45,966 nucleotides of DNA from an uncultured Clostridia bacterium (GCA_944384525.1 CALWTR010000050.1:1-45966), one strand, 5' to 3'. Counted from the first letter of the stretch, positions 24,047-33,670 are shown. Made by a program: numbers and translations. Notes: generated by a model not told the origin, from the sequence alone.

Positions 24047-27000
24047 ATGGGAGAAATTTACGAAAAGGTATCCGGCAGTCTGGATTTCGTCTCAAGAGAA
24101 AAGGCAGTCGAGGAATTCTGGCGCAAGAACAATATATTTGAAAAAAGCGTTGAGAACCGTGACGGCGGAGCGGAATTCACATTTTATGAGGGACCTCCTA
24201 CAGCAAACGGCAAGCCGCACATAGGTCATGTACTGACGCGCGTAGTCAAGGATGTATTTCCCAGATACCGCACGATGAAGGGACTGCACGTTATAAGAAA
24301 AGCCGGCTGGGACACACACGGTCTGCCTGTCGAGCTTGAGGTCGAAAAGCTCCTCGGGATAAACGGAAAGAACCAGATAGAGGAATACGGCATTGCTCCT
24401 TTTATAGAGAAGTGCAAGGAGTCTGTTTGGAAGTATAAGAGCATGTGGGAGGATTTTTCCGCGACTGTTGGATTCTGGGCGGATATGGAGCACCCGTATG
24501 TTACCTATCATAATGAATATATAGAGTCTGAGTGGTGGGCGCTCAAAAAGATATGGGACAAGGGGCTGCTGTATAAGGGCTTCAAGATCGTCCCGTACTG
24601 CCCGCGTTGCGGCACGCCGCTGTCCTCTCATGAGGTCGCTCAGGGGTACAAGCTAGTAAAGGAGAGGAGCGCGGTCGTTCGCTTTAAGGCCAAGGACGAG
24701 GACGCGTATTTCCTGGCTTGGACGCCGACGCCCTGGACGCTGCCGTCGAACCTCGCGCTCTGCGTCAATCCTGATGAAACATATGTAAAGGCTGAGGCGT
24801 GCGACGGACGCACCTACTATCTTGCAGAGGCTCTCGTTGAAAAGGTGCTCGGCACTTTGACGCACGAAGACGGAAAGGCCGCATACAGGATAATTGACCG
24901 TATGCCTGGAAGCGCGCTTGAATACCGCAATTATGAGCCTCTGTTCAAATGCGCCGGAGACGCGGTCGCCGCGCAGGACAAAAAGGCGCACTATATAGTC
25001 TGCGACAGATATGTCACAATGACCGACGGTACCGGTATAGTTCATATCGCTCCTGCGTTCGCACAGGATGACTCTCGCGTCGGTAAGGCATATGGGCTCC
25101 CGTTTGTTCAGTTCGTTGACGCGAAGGGCAATATGACGGAAGAGACGGATTACGCCGGCATGTTCGTCAAGGATGCGGATCCAAAGATACTTGCTGATCT
25201 CGACCGTGAAGGCAAGCTTTTTGCCGCTCCTAAATTCGAGCATGAATATCCTCACTGCTGGAGGTGCGGTACTCCGCTGATATATTACGCGCGTGATTCC
25301 TGGTTCATAAAAATGACTGCGGTACGCGAAAATATACTGAGGAATAACGCAACGGTGAACTGGATGCCTGAATCTATCGGCAAGGGCCGTTTCGGAGATT
25401 GGCTGGAAAATATACAGGACTGGGGAATAAGCCGCAACAGATATTGGGGAACACCTCTTAATATATGGGAGTGCAAATGCGGCAAGCGCCATGCGATAGG
25501 CTCCGTCGAGGAGCTCCGTCGGATGTCTGATAATTGCCCCGAGGATCTTGAGCTGCACCGCCCGTATGTTGATGCGGTGACGATCAAGTGCCCGGACTGC
25601 GGCGGAGAGATGCACCGTGTCCCGGAGGTCATAGACTGTTGGTTCGATTCCGGTGCGATGCCGTTTGCACAGTGGCATTATCCTTTTGAAAACGAGGATG
25701 TTTTCAAGAAACATTTTCCCGCGGACTTTATAAGCGAGGGTGTCGATCAGACGAGAGGATGGTTCTATTCTCTTATGGCGATCTCAACACTTATATTTGA
25801 CTGTGCGCCGTATAAGAACGTGCTTGTCCTGGGTCATGTGCTGGACAAGGACGGACAGAAGATGTCTAAATCCAAGGGCAACGCTGTCGATCCGTTCGAG
25901 GAACTCAAGGAAAACGGTGCCGATGCGATACGCTGGTATTTCTTTTCAAATTCTGCGCCGTGGCTCCCGAACAGATATTACCGCGAGGCTGTGCTCGAGG
26001 GTCAGCGCAAATTTATGGGAACGCTCTGGAACACATATGCGTTCTTCGTGCTTTACGCCAATATAGACGGGTTTGATGCTTCTAAGTATACTTTGGATAC
26101 ATCGCGCCTCGGGGTCATGGACAGATGGATGCTTTCAAAGCTCAATTCTCTGATCAAAAAGACGGATGCTTTCATGGCGGACTATAAGATAACCGAGGCG
26201 ACGCGTGTGCTTGAGGATTTCGTGGATGAGATGAGCAACTGGTATGTGCGCCGCAGCCGCGAAAGATTCTGGGTCAAGGAGATGACTGAGGACAAGATAA
26301 ACGCTTATATGACTCTGTACACGTCGCTAGTGACCCTCTCTAAGGTGGCGGCGCCGATGATACCGTTCATGACAGAGCAGATATACAGAAATCTTGTCTG
26401 CTCCGTAGATAAGAACGCGCCTATTTCGGTTCATCTCTGCGATTATCCTGTCTGCGATGAATCGCTCATAGACGAGGAACTTGAGGACGGCATGGAGACT
26501 GCGCTGGCGGTAGTCGTTGCAGGACGTGTATGCCGCAACTCCGCTAATATAAAGAACAGACAGCCGATCGGCAATATGTATGTAAGCGCCGGCGGAAAGC
26601 TCAGAGACAGCTTTGTCGATATAGTTGCGGACGAGCTCAACGTCAAGAACGTCATAATGACCGACGACGTCGGCAAGTTCTGCGCATACTCATTCAAGCC
26701 TCAGCTTCGTACAGTAGGGCCGAAATACGGAAAATTCCTCGGCGAGATCCGCAGCAGGCTCGCATCGCTGGATGGGAACGCCGCAATGGCTGAGCTTGAT
26801 AAAAACGGAGCTCTTACCTTTGATATAAACGGAACCGAGGTAGTTCTCGGGCGCGACGACCTGCTTATAGACGTCACTCAGGCGGAAGGGTATGAGAGCT
26901 TCTCCGACAAGGGCGTTACCGTAGTCCTTGACAAGCATCTGACTCCGGAACTGATAGAAGAGGGCTTCGTCAGGGAGATAATAAGCAAAATACAGACGAC

Positions 27001-27208
27001 AAGAAAGGATTCCGGATTTGAAGTTACTGATCATATCAATATCTGCGTTTTCGGAAACAGCCGCATCGAGGATATAATCAGACGCAATGCAGATGAGATA
27101 AAGGATGAGACGCTCTGCGAGGAGATAACCTACGGGAAAAAGACTGATGGCAGCAAGCTTTGGAACGTCAACGGAGAGGAAGTCAGCATGGCGGTAACCA
27201 AGGTCTGA
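24047..27208 (+). CDS. ileS: Isoleucyl-tRNA synthetase, type 2 (eukaryote-like)
   Basis: A 1053-residue class I synthetase charging tRNA-Ile. It has the HIGH motif at 58-61, KMSKS starting at residue 605, editing-domain segments between them and a C-terminal anticodon-binding part. The wording AGWDTHGLPVE (rather than GWDCHGLPIE) and the length over 1040 residues place it with the type 2, mupirocin-insensitive IleRS class rather than the ~920-residue type 1 with a C-terminal zinc finger. Two in-frame ATGs exist; I choose 24047 because GGGAG at 24034-24038 is 8 bases upstream. It is controlled by the T-box leader and ends at a bidirectional terminator. Confidence 0.95.
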   Translation: MGEIYEKVSGSLDFVSREKAVEEFWRKNNIFEKSVENRDGGAEFTFYEGPPTANGKPHIGHVLTRVVKDVFPRYRTMKGLHVIRKAGWDTHGLPVELEVEKLLGINGKNQIEEYGIAPFIEKCKESVWKYKSMWEDFSATVGFWADMEHPYVTYHNEYIESEWWALKKIWDKGLLYKGFKIVPYCPRCGTPLSSHEVAQGYKLVKERSAVVRFKAKDEDAYFLAWTPTPWTLPSNLALCVNPDETYVKAEACDGRTYYLAEALVEKVLGTLTHEDGKAAYRIIDRMPGSALEYRNYEPLFKCAGDAVAAQDKKAHYIVCDRYVTMTDGTGIVHIAPAFAQDDSRVGKAYGLPFVQFVDAKGNMTEETDYAGMFVKDADPKILADLDREGKLFAAPKFEHEYPHCWRCGTPLIYYARDSWFIKMTAVRENILRNNATVNWMPESIGKGRFGDWLENIQDWGISRNRYWGTPLNIWECKCGKRHAIGSVEELRRMSDNCPEDLELHRPYVDAVTIKCPDCGGEMHRVPEVIDCWFDSGAMPFAQWHYPFENEDVFKKHFPADFISEGVDQTRGWFYSLMAISTLIFDCAPYKNVLVLGHVLDKDGQKMSKSKGNAVDPFEELKENGADAIRWYFFSNSAPWLPNRYYREAVLEGQRKFMGTLWNTYAFFVLYANIDGFDASKYTLDTSRLGVMDRWMLSKLNSLIKKTDAFMADYKITEATRVLEDFVDEMSNWYVRRSRERFWVKEMTEDKINAYMTLYTSLVTLSKVAAPMIPFMTEQIYRNLVCSVDKNAPISVHLCDYPVCDESLIDEELEDGMETALAVVVAGRVCRNSANIKNRQPIGNMYVSAGGKLRDSFVDIVADELNVKNVIMTDDVGKFCAYSFKPQLRTVGPKYGKFLGEIRSRLASLDGNAAMAELDKNGALTFDINGTEVVLGRDDLLIDVTQAEGYESFSDKGVTVVLDKHLTPELIEEGFVREIISKIQTTRKDSGFEVTDHINICVFGNSRIEDIIRRNADEIKDETLCEEITYGKKTDGSKLWNVNGEEVSMAVTKV

Positions 27209-27265
27209 TCGGTCATTACGGTCCGACCCCGGCAGTATGATCTGAGGATCCCGGGCAGTTATTAC

Positions 27266-27301
27266 AAAAAAAGTCCGCATCTTTCCGATGCGGACTTTTT
27301 T
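27266..27301. terminator. Bidirectional terminator between ileS and gpsA
   Basis: The stem AAAAAAGTCCGCATC / GATGCGGACTTTTTT has loop TTTCC and T and A runs on opposite sides, and serves both the plus-strand ileS and the minus-strand gpsA genes. Confidence 0.92.
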
Positions 27302-28262
27302 ATTTGTAAAATTCGCGTTTAAGCGATCTTTCAAACAATTCTGCAAGCGCCTCGTGCGGAGGCTTTTTGTCGTAAAGTACCTCGTAGACCGCGCGGCATA
27401 TGGGCATATCGACTCCGTGGGCGAGGGCAAGACGATGTACTGCATCGGCGGTATAATATCCTTCTGCAAGCTCATTATACTCCATCCCTAATATCAGGCT
27501 TTCTCCGAATTTTCTGTTGTGGCTGTGTGAGGAAAATACCGTGGCCTCATAATCGCCGAGATGGCAGAGCCCATAGGCGGACAGCTCATTTCCGCCAAGC
27601 GCCGATATTAACCTCGATACCTCTCGCGTTCCTCTTGACATCAGCGCGCCCTTGAGCGAGGAGATGCCGAGCCCGTCGAGCATACCTGCGGCTATACCGA
27701 TAACGTTTTTGACCGCGGCACCGATCTCGTTTCCGATCAGGTCTTCGCCGCAGTAAAAGCGTATCAGCGGTCCGGAAAATTCCTTTATCAGCAGCGATTT
27801 TGTCTCCTCATCTTCTCCGTCTATCACCATACAGTTAGGTATCCCTGCGGAGAATTCTTCGGGATGACCGGGCCCCAGCCATACGGTTATCCTGTTGGTC
27901 GGAGAGGTGCATTCTCTGGCCACTGTCGACAGCCGTTTCCCGCTGCCGATCTCGATCCCTTTCATGCAGAGCACGAATATTTTGTTTTCGAGTCCCAGCG
28001 GGGACAGCTCATGCATGAGTGCGCGCAGTCCCTGTGAGTTTATAGATATTATAATGACCTCTGCGTCCTTTGCAGAGGAAATTTCGGTAGACAGCGCAAT
28101 ATTGTCGGGCAGGGTGATGAGCCCGTTCGACCTTGTGTCTAACAGCGCTTTCATATGCGGAGATGAGTCTTTGCCGTACAGGGTGACTTCATGACCGGTT
28201 TTGGCCAGGTACCATGCGATCAGCGAGCCCCATCTCCCGCATCCGATAACCGTTATCTTCAT
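27300..28262 (-). CDS. gpsA: Glycerol-3-phosphate dehydrogenase [NAD(P)+]
   Basis: A 320-residue GpsA reducing dihydroxyacetone phosphate to sn-glycerol 3-phosphate, the backbone for phospholipids. The cofactor motif GCGRWGSLIA lies at about residues 8-17 (the usual motif is GxGxWGTA). The catalytic Lys sits in GAAVKNVIG at about residue 185, and substrate-contact residues follow in the C-terminal domain. It starts 19 bases after yifB, so the two form an operon. Its stop codon lies within the terminator. Confidence 0.93.
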   Translation of the reverse strand: MKITVIGCGRWGSLIAWYLAKTGHEVTLYGKDSSPHMKALLDTRSNGLITLPDNIALSTEISSAKDAEVIIISINSQGLRALMHELSPLGLENKIFVLCMKGIEIGSGKRLSTVARECTSPTNRITVWLGPGHPEEFSAGIPNCMVIDGEDEETKSLLIKEFSGPLIRFYCGEDLIGNEIGAAVKNVIGIAAGMLDGLGISSLKGALMSRGTREVSRLISALGGNELSAYGLCHLGDYEATVFSSHSHNRKFGESLILGMEYNELAEGYYTADAVHRLALAHGVDMPICRAVYEVLYDKKPPHEALAELFERSLKREFYK

Positions 28263-28281
28263 TTTCTGAGCCTTTCGTTTT

Positions 28282-29826
28282 TTATCTGTTCCAGTATTTT
28301 CTGTCGAGAGAACGGTACTGCACCGCCTCGGATATATGTTCCGGCATTATCTTTTCGCTCCCGGCAAGATCAGCGATTGTACGCGCGACCCTCAGCACTC
28401 TGTCGTGACCGCGGGCGGAAAGTCCGAGAGCTTCAAATGCTTTTTTGAGAAGATCCGATGCCTCTTCGTTGAGCACACAGTATTTTCTGAGTGCGGACTC
28501 AGACATTTTGGCGTTCGGTACGAAAGGCGAGTCGCCTTCTTGCGCCATACGTGACCGCGCAAATTCCCTCGCACGGTTGACGCGCTCGCGTATTGCGGCA
28601 GAGGTCTCTCCGATAGGAGTTTTTCCTGATATTTCGTTGTAGGTCACGGCAGGAAGTTCTATCTGGATATCGATCCTGTCAAGAAGAGGTCCGCTTATTT
28701 TGTCCAGATATTTCCTCACCTCCTCGGGACGGCATGTACATTTCCTCGTAGGATCGCCGAAAAATCCGCATCTGCATGGATTCATCGCACATACCAGCAT
28801 AAAGCGCGCCGGGAAAGTGAGCCGGGCAGCGGCGCGGGTCACGGTCACCTTCCCGTCCTCGAGCGGCTGTCTGAGCATCTCGGTTATATGCTTTGAAAAT
28901 TCCGGTAGTTCGTCAAGAAAAAGTACTCCGTTGTCAGAGAGAGATATCTCTCCGGGACGCGGGGAAACTCCGCCGCCGATCAGTCCGGCTGAACTGACTG
29001 TGTGATGCGGAGAACGGAAAGGACGTTCGGTCATCAAATTGCCGTTCAGCGTTCCTGCGACCGAGTGTATTTTTGAGGTCTCTATCGCCTCCTCAAAGGT
29101 CATATCCGGAAGTATCCCCGGTATCCTTTTTGCAAGCATGGATTTGCCCGCTCCGGGAGGTCCGATCATAAGGACGTTGTGTCCGCCTGCCGCTGCTATC
29201 TCAAGCGCTCTTTTCGCTTTGTACTGACCTCTGACGTCTGAAAAGTCGGGGGTGTCTGAGTGCATTGAGGAAAAGAAACGGCTTTTGTCGTATATCACGG
29301 GCTTGAGCGGTCTGTTGCCTTTTAAATGATCGACTATCTCACTGATAGTATGCGCGCCGTACACCGTTATTCCGTCGACTACAGCTGCTTCGGACGAGTT
29401 GTCATACGGTACAAATATTTCGCGTCTGCCGGCATCGCGGGCGGCAAGCACCATCGGGAGAACCCCTCTTATGCGCCGTATTTCACCCGAAAGAGAAAGC
29501 TCTCCTATAAATGATTTGTCGGACAGCTCGCAGTCTCTCGGCAGTGCACTGCTGCAAGCCAGTATAGATAAAAGAATGGCGATATCGTACGCACTGCCTT
29601 CTTTCTTCGTATCTGCGGGCGCCAGATTTACCATTATTTCAGCGTTCGGAAATTTGAAACCGCTGTTTTCACAGGCGCTTTTGACCCGGTTTTTTGCTTC
29701 TTTAACGGCGGCGTCCGGCAGTCCTACGAGATCGAATTCCGGATATCTGTTCCAGGAACTGCATTCAACTGTGACTTCAAAGCCGTCTATGCCGGATATC
29801 CCGGCGGAGTAGATCTTTGAGAGCAT
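28282..29826 (-). CDS. YifB/ComM-type Mg-chelatase-like AAA+ ATPase
   Basis: A 514-residue protein with an N-terminal Lon-S5-like domain (about residues 1-165), a Mg-chelatase AAA+ core with Walker A GPPGAGKSM (about 217-225) and Walker B VLFLDELPEF (about 295-304), and a C-terminal Mg-chelatase helical domain (about 410-505). Homologue ComM is a helicase that helps branch migration in natural transformation; the role in Clostridia is not settled. AGGAGGAG lies before the ATG and its promoter is at 29901-29929, with an inverted repeat in the spacer. Confidence 0.92.
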   Translation of the reverse strand: MLSKIYSAGISGIDGFEVTVECSSWNRYPEFDLVGLPDAAVKEAKNRVKSACENSGFKFPNAEIMVNLAPADTKKEGSAYDIAILLSILACSSALPRDCELSDKSFIGELSLSGEIRRIRGVLPMVLAARDAGRREIFVPYDNSSEAAVVDGITVYGAHTISEIVDHLKGNRPLKPVIYDKSRFFSSMHSDTPDFSDVRGQYKAKRALEIAAAGGHNVLMIGPPGAGKSMLAKRIPGILPDMTFEEAIETSKIHSVAGTLNGNLMTERPFRSPHHTVSSAGLIGGGVSPRPGEISLSDNGVLFLDELPEFSKHITEMLRQPLEDGKVTVTRAAARLTFPARFMLVCAMNPCRCGFFGDPTRKCTCRPEEVRKYLDKISGPLLDRIDIQIELPAVTYNEISGKTPIGETSAAIRERVNRAREFARSRMAQEGDSPFVPNAKMSESALRKYCVLNEEASDLLKKAFEALGLSARGHDRVLRVARTIADLAGSEKIMPEHISEAVQYRSLDRKYWNR

Positions 29827-29900
29827 TGGCTCCTCCTGTCATATCGCGCGCGGCGGGATCGTTTTTATCTGCAAGCCGAAGAAAAAGCTTCGCTTAATAT

Positions 29901-29929
29901 ATTATAACGGTTTTTCCCGTTAAAATCAA
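29901..29929 (-). promoter_or_regulatory. yifB promoter with inverted repeat in the spacer
   Basis: On the minus strand: -35 TTGATT (29924-29929), 17-base spacer, -10 TATAAT (29901-29906). The inverted repeat AACGG-N6-CCGTT (29906-29921) fills the spacer and could be an operator. Confidence 0.7.
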
Positions 29930-29943
29930 GAGCCGTGCGCCCG

Positions 29944-29972
29944 TTGACAATCCAGGGGGATTGTTATATAAT
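29944..29972 (+). promoter_or_regulatory. nagA promoter
   Basis: -35 TTGACA (29944-29949), 17-base spacer, -10 TATAAT (29967-29972): a perfect consensus, divergent from the yifB promoter 15 bases away. Confidence 0.85.
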
Positions 29973-30028
29973 TTAGGTGTAAAGAATAATGCCTTATCAT
30001 GAAGGCAGATAAAAAGGGGAGGATAGCC

Positions 30029-31072
30029 ATGGTTCTTAAAAACGTGCGTCACGGCGGCACCTTGACTGATATAGTTACCGAGAACGGTAAGATAAAATCG
30101 ATAGGGAAGACCGATCTTCCTGGACGTGATTTCGGCGGGCTCAGGATATATCCCGGACTTATAGACATACACACTCACGGATGCATAGGCTTCGATACGA
30201 TGGAGGGACATATCACCGATATGTCTGAGGAGCAGCTGCGGCATGGGATAACTACTTGGTATCCGACTACGATGACTATGCCGTACCAGGATATAATAAA
30301 GGCCGCATCTTTTGATCCGGCATCCATCGGAGGAGCGCATGTCCCCGGTATACACGCCGAAGGTCCGTATATAAACGAAAAATATAAGGGGGCGCAAAAC
30401 GCCGAGTACATAGAGCTCCCGGATATAGAGAAATTCCGCATGATACCGAACGTATCAATGGTGACTATAGCTCCGGAGCTCGAGGGGAGCGAGGAGTTTA
30501 TAAGAAATTGCTCCGCAGTTGTTTCGATAGGTCATACCGACGCTGACTATGACACGGCGATGAGAGCGTTCAAAGCAGGAGCAAAATGCCTGACACATAC
30601 GTTCAATGCGATGCCTCCGATACATCACAGGGCTCCCGGAGTTATAGGCGCGGCGGCAGACAGCGGCGCATATGCTCAGCTCATCTGCGACGGTATACAT
30701 GTGCATCCGAGCGCGGTGAGGATGCTGTTCTCGATATTCGGCAGCGACAGAGTTATTTTGATATCGGACTCTATGCGCGCTACTGGGCTGAGCGACGGCG
30801 ACTATATGTTCGGAGGTCAGAAGATAACCGTAAAGGGCAGATACGCTATGACTCAGGACGGCCACCTTGCGGGCTCCTGTTCCAATCTGTTTGAGTGCCT
30901 GAGACATGCAATAGAATTCGGCATACCCGAGGATGTCGCCGTGCGCGCGGCTACACTCAATCCCGCACGGCTCATGGGATTGAACAAAGGAGAGATCGCC
31001 GTAGGCAAAGATGCCGATTTCATAATCGTTGACGATAATTTTGAGCTCAAAGAAGCTGTCATTGCAAACTAA
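30029..31072 (+). CDS. nagA: N-acetylglucosamine-6-phosphate deacetylase
   Basis: A 347-residue NagA that deacetylates GlcNAc-6-phosphate to glucosamine-6-phosphate in amino sugar and cell wall recycling. Metal site residues are visible: His 48 and His 50 in IHTHG, the HAEGPYIN block near residue 107, GHTDAD near 172 and HTFNAMPP near 192; the catalytic Asp lies in LISDSM near residue 247. GGGGAGG at 30016-30022 is 6 bases before the ATG at 30029, so I prefer this over the in-frame ATG at 29999. It is monocistronic; nagB is not nearby. Confidence 0.93.
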   Translation: MVLKNVRHGGTLTDIVTENGKIKSIGKTDLPGRDFGGLRIYPGLIDIHTHGCIGFDTMEGHITDMSEEQLRHGITTWYPTTMTMPYQDIIKAASFDPASIGGAHVPGIHAEGPYINEKYKGAQNAEYIELPDIEKFRMIPNVSMVTIAPELEGSEEFIRNCSAVVSIGHTDADYDTAMRAFKAGAKCLTHTFNAMPPIHHRAPGVIGAAADSGAYAQLICDGIHVHPSAVRMLFSIFGSDRVILISDSMRATGLSDGDYMFGGQKITVKGRYAMTQDGHLAGSCSNLFECLRHAIEFGIPEDVAVRAATLNPARLMGLNKGEIAVGKDADFIIVDDNFELKEAVIAN

Positions 31073-31077
31073 TATTT

Positions 31078-31123
31078 ACAAAACCGGCGCTGTGCATAAA
31101 ATTGAGCACAGCGCCGGTTTTGT
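31078..31123. terminator. Terminator after nagA
   Basis: A perfect 18-bp stem, ACAAAACCGGCGCTGTGC / GCACAGCGCCGGTTTTGT, with a 10-base loop. Confidence 0.85.
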
Positions 31124-31185
31124 GATATATATTTCTAACACTTTTCATTGTTTTTAATCAAAAGTTGCAATATGACTGTAAATGC

Positions 31186-31214
31186 TTGACTTTTCCGGTA
31201 TGGGATGCTATAAT
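31186..31214 (+). promoter_or_regulatory. Promoter of the acyl-CoA synthetase / tetR genes
   Basis: -35 TTGACT (31186-31191), 17-base spacer, -10 TATAAT (31209-31214). A hairpin CGGCGT-ATAA-ACGCCG (31284-31299) lies in the leader. Confidence 0.8.
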
Positions 31215-31221
31215 TTTTAAT

Positions 31222-31233
31222 CAGTGAGCACTG
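31222..31233. promoter_or_regulatory. Candidate TetR operator at the transcription start
   Basis: CAGTG-AG-CACTG is an inverted repeat (5 bp per arm) placed at the expected transcription start of the acyl-CoA synthetase promoter. The TetR protein encoded by the next gene is the obvious candidate binder (inference). Confidence 0.35.
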
Positions 31234-31340
31234 CTTACATATTTTGCCCTCCGGCTTTACGGCATGTGCCGCGGCTGGCGAGGCGGCGTATAAACGCCGT
31301 ATATAGGCAAAAAAATCAATAAAAATGAGGCGATATTGAT

Positions 31341-33062
31341 ATGAGAAATAAAAAAGCGAAGATATACGATGTACCTAAGATCGAAAATTTCCGCGATATT
31401 GTCGATAATTCCGGACGCCGGTATGCGGATGAGGTCGCTTTTCTGTATCACGATGGGAAGAGCAAGATAACAGAGGTAACTTACCGCGAAGCGGTCGAAG
31501 ACATAAAGGCGCTGGCAACTTATCTCAACTCGCAGGGGCTTGAGGGCAAAAAAATAGCGGTTTCCGGGAAAAATTCATACGGATGGGCGATAACTTATCT
31601 TGCCGTTACCTGCGGTACCGGTATAATTGTTCCGATAGACAAGGATCTTCGTGCAGACGAAATTTCTTTTATACTCGGCGATTCCGAGGCATCGGCTATC
31701 CTTTACGGCAAGGAGATGGAGGAGAAAGTCGGCAATATTCCTGAGGGATGCAAAAAATTTTCTCTTGACAGGCTTGAGGAATATACCGAGGAGGGCAAGA
31801 GACTTATGCGTGAGGGCGACAGCTCGTACGCAGATCACAAGGTGGACAACAATGCGCTCGGAATACTTCTCTATACCTCGGGGACTACCGGCGTGGCGAA
31901 AGGGGTAATGCTTTCTCAGAAGAACATATGCTCTAATATAATGAGCGTGCTTTCACTTGTAAAGCTATACCCGTATGACCGCTCGGTATCGGTACTTCCT
32001 CTGCATCATACATATGAGTGCATGGCGGGATTCCTCTCGTTCTTTTATTCCGGTGCGAGCATAGCTTATAACAATTCTCTGCTGGAACTTCAGTCGGATC
32101 TTCAGGTCTTTAAACCTACGGTTTTTGTCGTTGTTCCGCTGATCCTTGAGAGCTTCCGCAACATAGTCATAAAGAAATATCGTAAAATAAAAGGCGGGAG
32201 AATAATACTTGCAGTTCAACGATTCCTGGCAGGGCTTACAAAAAGCCATTCCGCCAGGAAAAAGATATTCGGCGCGGTAAATAAAGCTTTCGGAGGAAAT
32301 ATGAACCGAGTTTTGAGCGGCGCGGCTGCTCTTTCGCCTGATGTTTATAAGGACTATGAGCTGTTCGGTCTTGACGTATATGTAGGATACGGTCTTACGG
32401 AGACATCTCCGGTCTGCATAATGCATAATGATTTTTACAGCTCTCCGTACGATATAGGTTATCCCCTCTCCGGAACGGAGGCGATGATAAGCGACCCGAA
32501 CGCTGACGGGATAGGAGAGCTCGCAGTAAAAGGTCCGAACGTTATGCTCGGATATTATAAGAACCCCGAGGAGACAGAGAAAGTCATTCGCGACGGCTGG
32601 TTTTATACAGGCGACCTTGCAAAAAAAACATCACGCGGGACGTATATGATAACCGGCAGAATAAAGAGCATGATAGTTACACGCAATGGCAAAAAGGTAT
32701 TTCCCGAGGAGCTGGAAAACTTTATAAATCAGAGCGACTATGTCAAGGAGAGCATGGTTTACGGTATTCCAGGGAATGGTGACGACGACGTGACTGTTGC
32801 GGTATCCATTTTCCCGGATTTTGAGTTGCTCGACGAGGAGCTGAAGAAAAAGGGATATAGGGCAGGCGACGGAAAGTACGAGGCGGCGCGCCGCGAAATA
32901 TTTGTTGATATCATAAAAGACGTCAACCGCAAATTCCCGACGTATAAGCAGATACGCAGGATATTCTTGAGATTTTCCGAATTTGAGAAGACAACTACCA
33001 GGAAAATAAAGAGAATGGCTCAGAGCAATATTTCTTCCGCATCAATGACGGAAATAAGCTGA
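31341..33062 (+). CDS. Long-chain acyl-CoA synthetase / AMP-binding enzyme
   Basis: A 573-residue member of the AMP-forming acyl-CoA synthetase family, activating a carboxylate to an acyl-adenylate and then a thioester. The ATP loop reads LYTSGTTGVAKG (about residues 176-187), the A5 motif GYGLTETSPV (about 349-358) and the A7 motif GWFYTGDLAK (about 425-434). The closest group is FadD/long-chain; the C-terminal end contains the conserved catalytic Lys region (TTRKIKR). A TetR regulator starts 10 bases after the stop, so the two form an operon, and together they suggest fatty acid uptake or recycling. Confidence 0.9.
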   Translation: MRNKKAKIYDVPKIENFRDIVDNSGRRYADEVAFLYHDGKSKITEVTYREAVEDIKALATYLNSQGLEGKKIAVSGKNSYGWAITYLAVTCGTGIIVPIDKDLRADEISFILGDSEASAILYGKEMEEKVGNIPEGCKKFSLDRLEEYTEEGKRLMREGDSSYADHKVDNNALGILLYTSGTTGVAKGVMLSQKNICSNIMSVLSLVKLYPYDRSVSVLPLHHTYECMAGFLSFFYSGASIAYNNSLLELQSDLQVFKPTVFVVVPLILESFRNIVIKKYRKIKGGRIILAVQRFLAGLTKSHSARKKIFGAVNKAFGGNMNRVLSGAAALSPDVYKDYELFGLDVYVGYGLTETSPVCIMHNDFYSSPYDIGYPLSGTEAMISDPNADGIGELAVKGPNVMLGYYKNPEETEKVIRDGWFYTGDLAKKTSRGTYMITGRIKSMIVTRNGKKVFPEELENFINQSDYVKESMVYGIPGNGDDDVTVAVSIFPDFELLDEELKKKGYRAGDGKYEAARREIFVDIIKDVNRKFPTYKQIRRIFLRFSEFEKTTTRKIKRMAQSNISSASMTEIS

Positions 33063-33072
33063 GAATAAAGAT

Positions 33073-33645
33073 ATGGGCACAACCAGAGCGGGCAGCAAGG
33101 AAAAAATCATTCTTGCGGCGATACAAGAAATCAAGGATCATGGTGTAAGGGGTCTGTCGGTCAGGCGCGTTGCGGAGCGGTGCGGAGTTTCCAGCGGCGC
33201 CCCCTATCGTCATTTCAAAGGGAAAGACGACCTTATACTTGAAACGCTGGATTATATAAATTCAAAGTGGAGCAAGAGACAAAAAGAGGTACTTGAGCAA
33301 TATCGTGATGATCTGAGAGATCAGATCACCGAGACCTGCGTCTCCTATATAAAATTCCTCTGCGAATATCCGGAATTTCAGTCTATACTCACTATGAACG
33401 ACAATTCAATGACGCCGGAACAGCTGAAAAGGAAAGCTACGATCAGCTGTCAAACTTCGGAACTCTTACATAAATATTGTGATTCAGTCGGAATGAGCGA
33501 TGATGTCAGGGAGAGAAAAATATACATAGGGCGCTCGATAGTCTACGGGGCGGCACTGATGATAAACGCAGGTATCATGAAAGCGAACGATGAGACGTTT
33601 GAAACTATCCGCTATTGCATAAGGCGCGAGTTTGATATAGAATGA
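33073..33645 (+). CDS. TetR/AcrR-family regulator
   Basis: A 190-residue TetR-family repressor: the N-terminal helix-turn-helix (about residues 8-55) includes LSVRRVAERCGVSSGAPYRHFKGKDDL, and the rest is an all-helical ligand domain. The ligand is probably an acyl-CoA or related fatty acid metabolite because its gene follows the acyl-CoA synthetase gene by 10 bases (inference). The binding site is weak, consistent with coupling. The candidate operator is the palindrome at 31222-31233. Confidence 0.88.
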   Translation: MGTTRAGSKEKIILAAIQEIKDHGVRGLSVRRVAERCGVSSGAPYRHFKGKDDLILETLDYINSKWSKRQKEVLEQYRDDLRDQITETCVSYIKFLCEYPEFQSILTMNDNSMTPEQLKRKATISCQTSELLHKYCDSVGMSDDVRERKIYIGRSIVYGAALMINAGIMKANDETFETIRYCIRREFDIE

Positions 33646-33670
33646 CGTTGAATTTATTTCAAATTTAAAA

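Noticed and set aside
24653..25714. 353-codon minus-strand frame opposite ileS
   Set aside because: Antisense shadow of a clearly identified synthetase gene.
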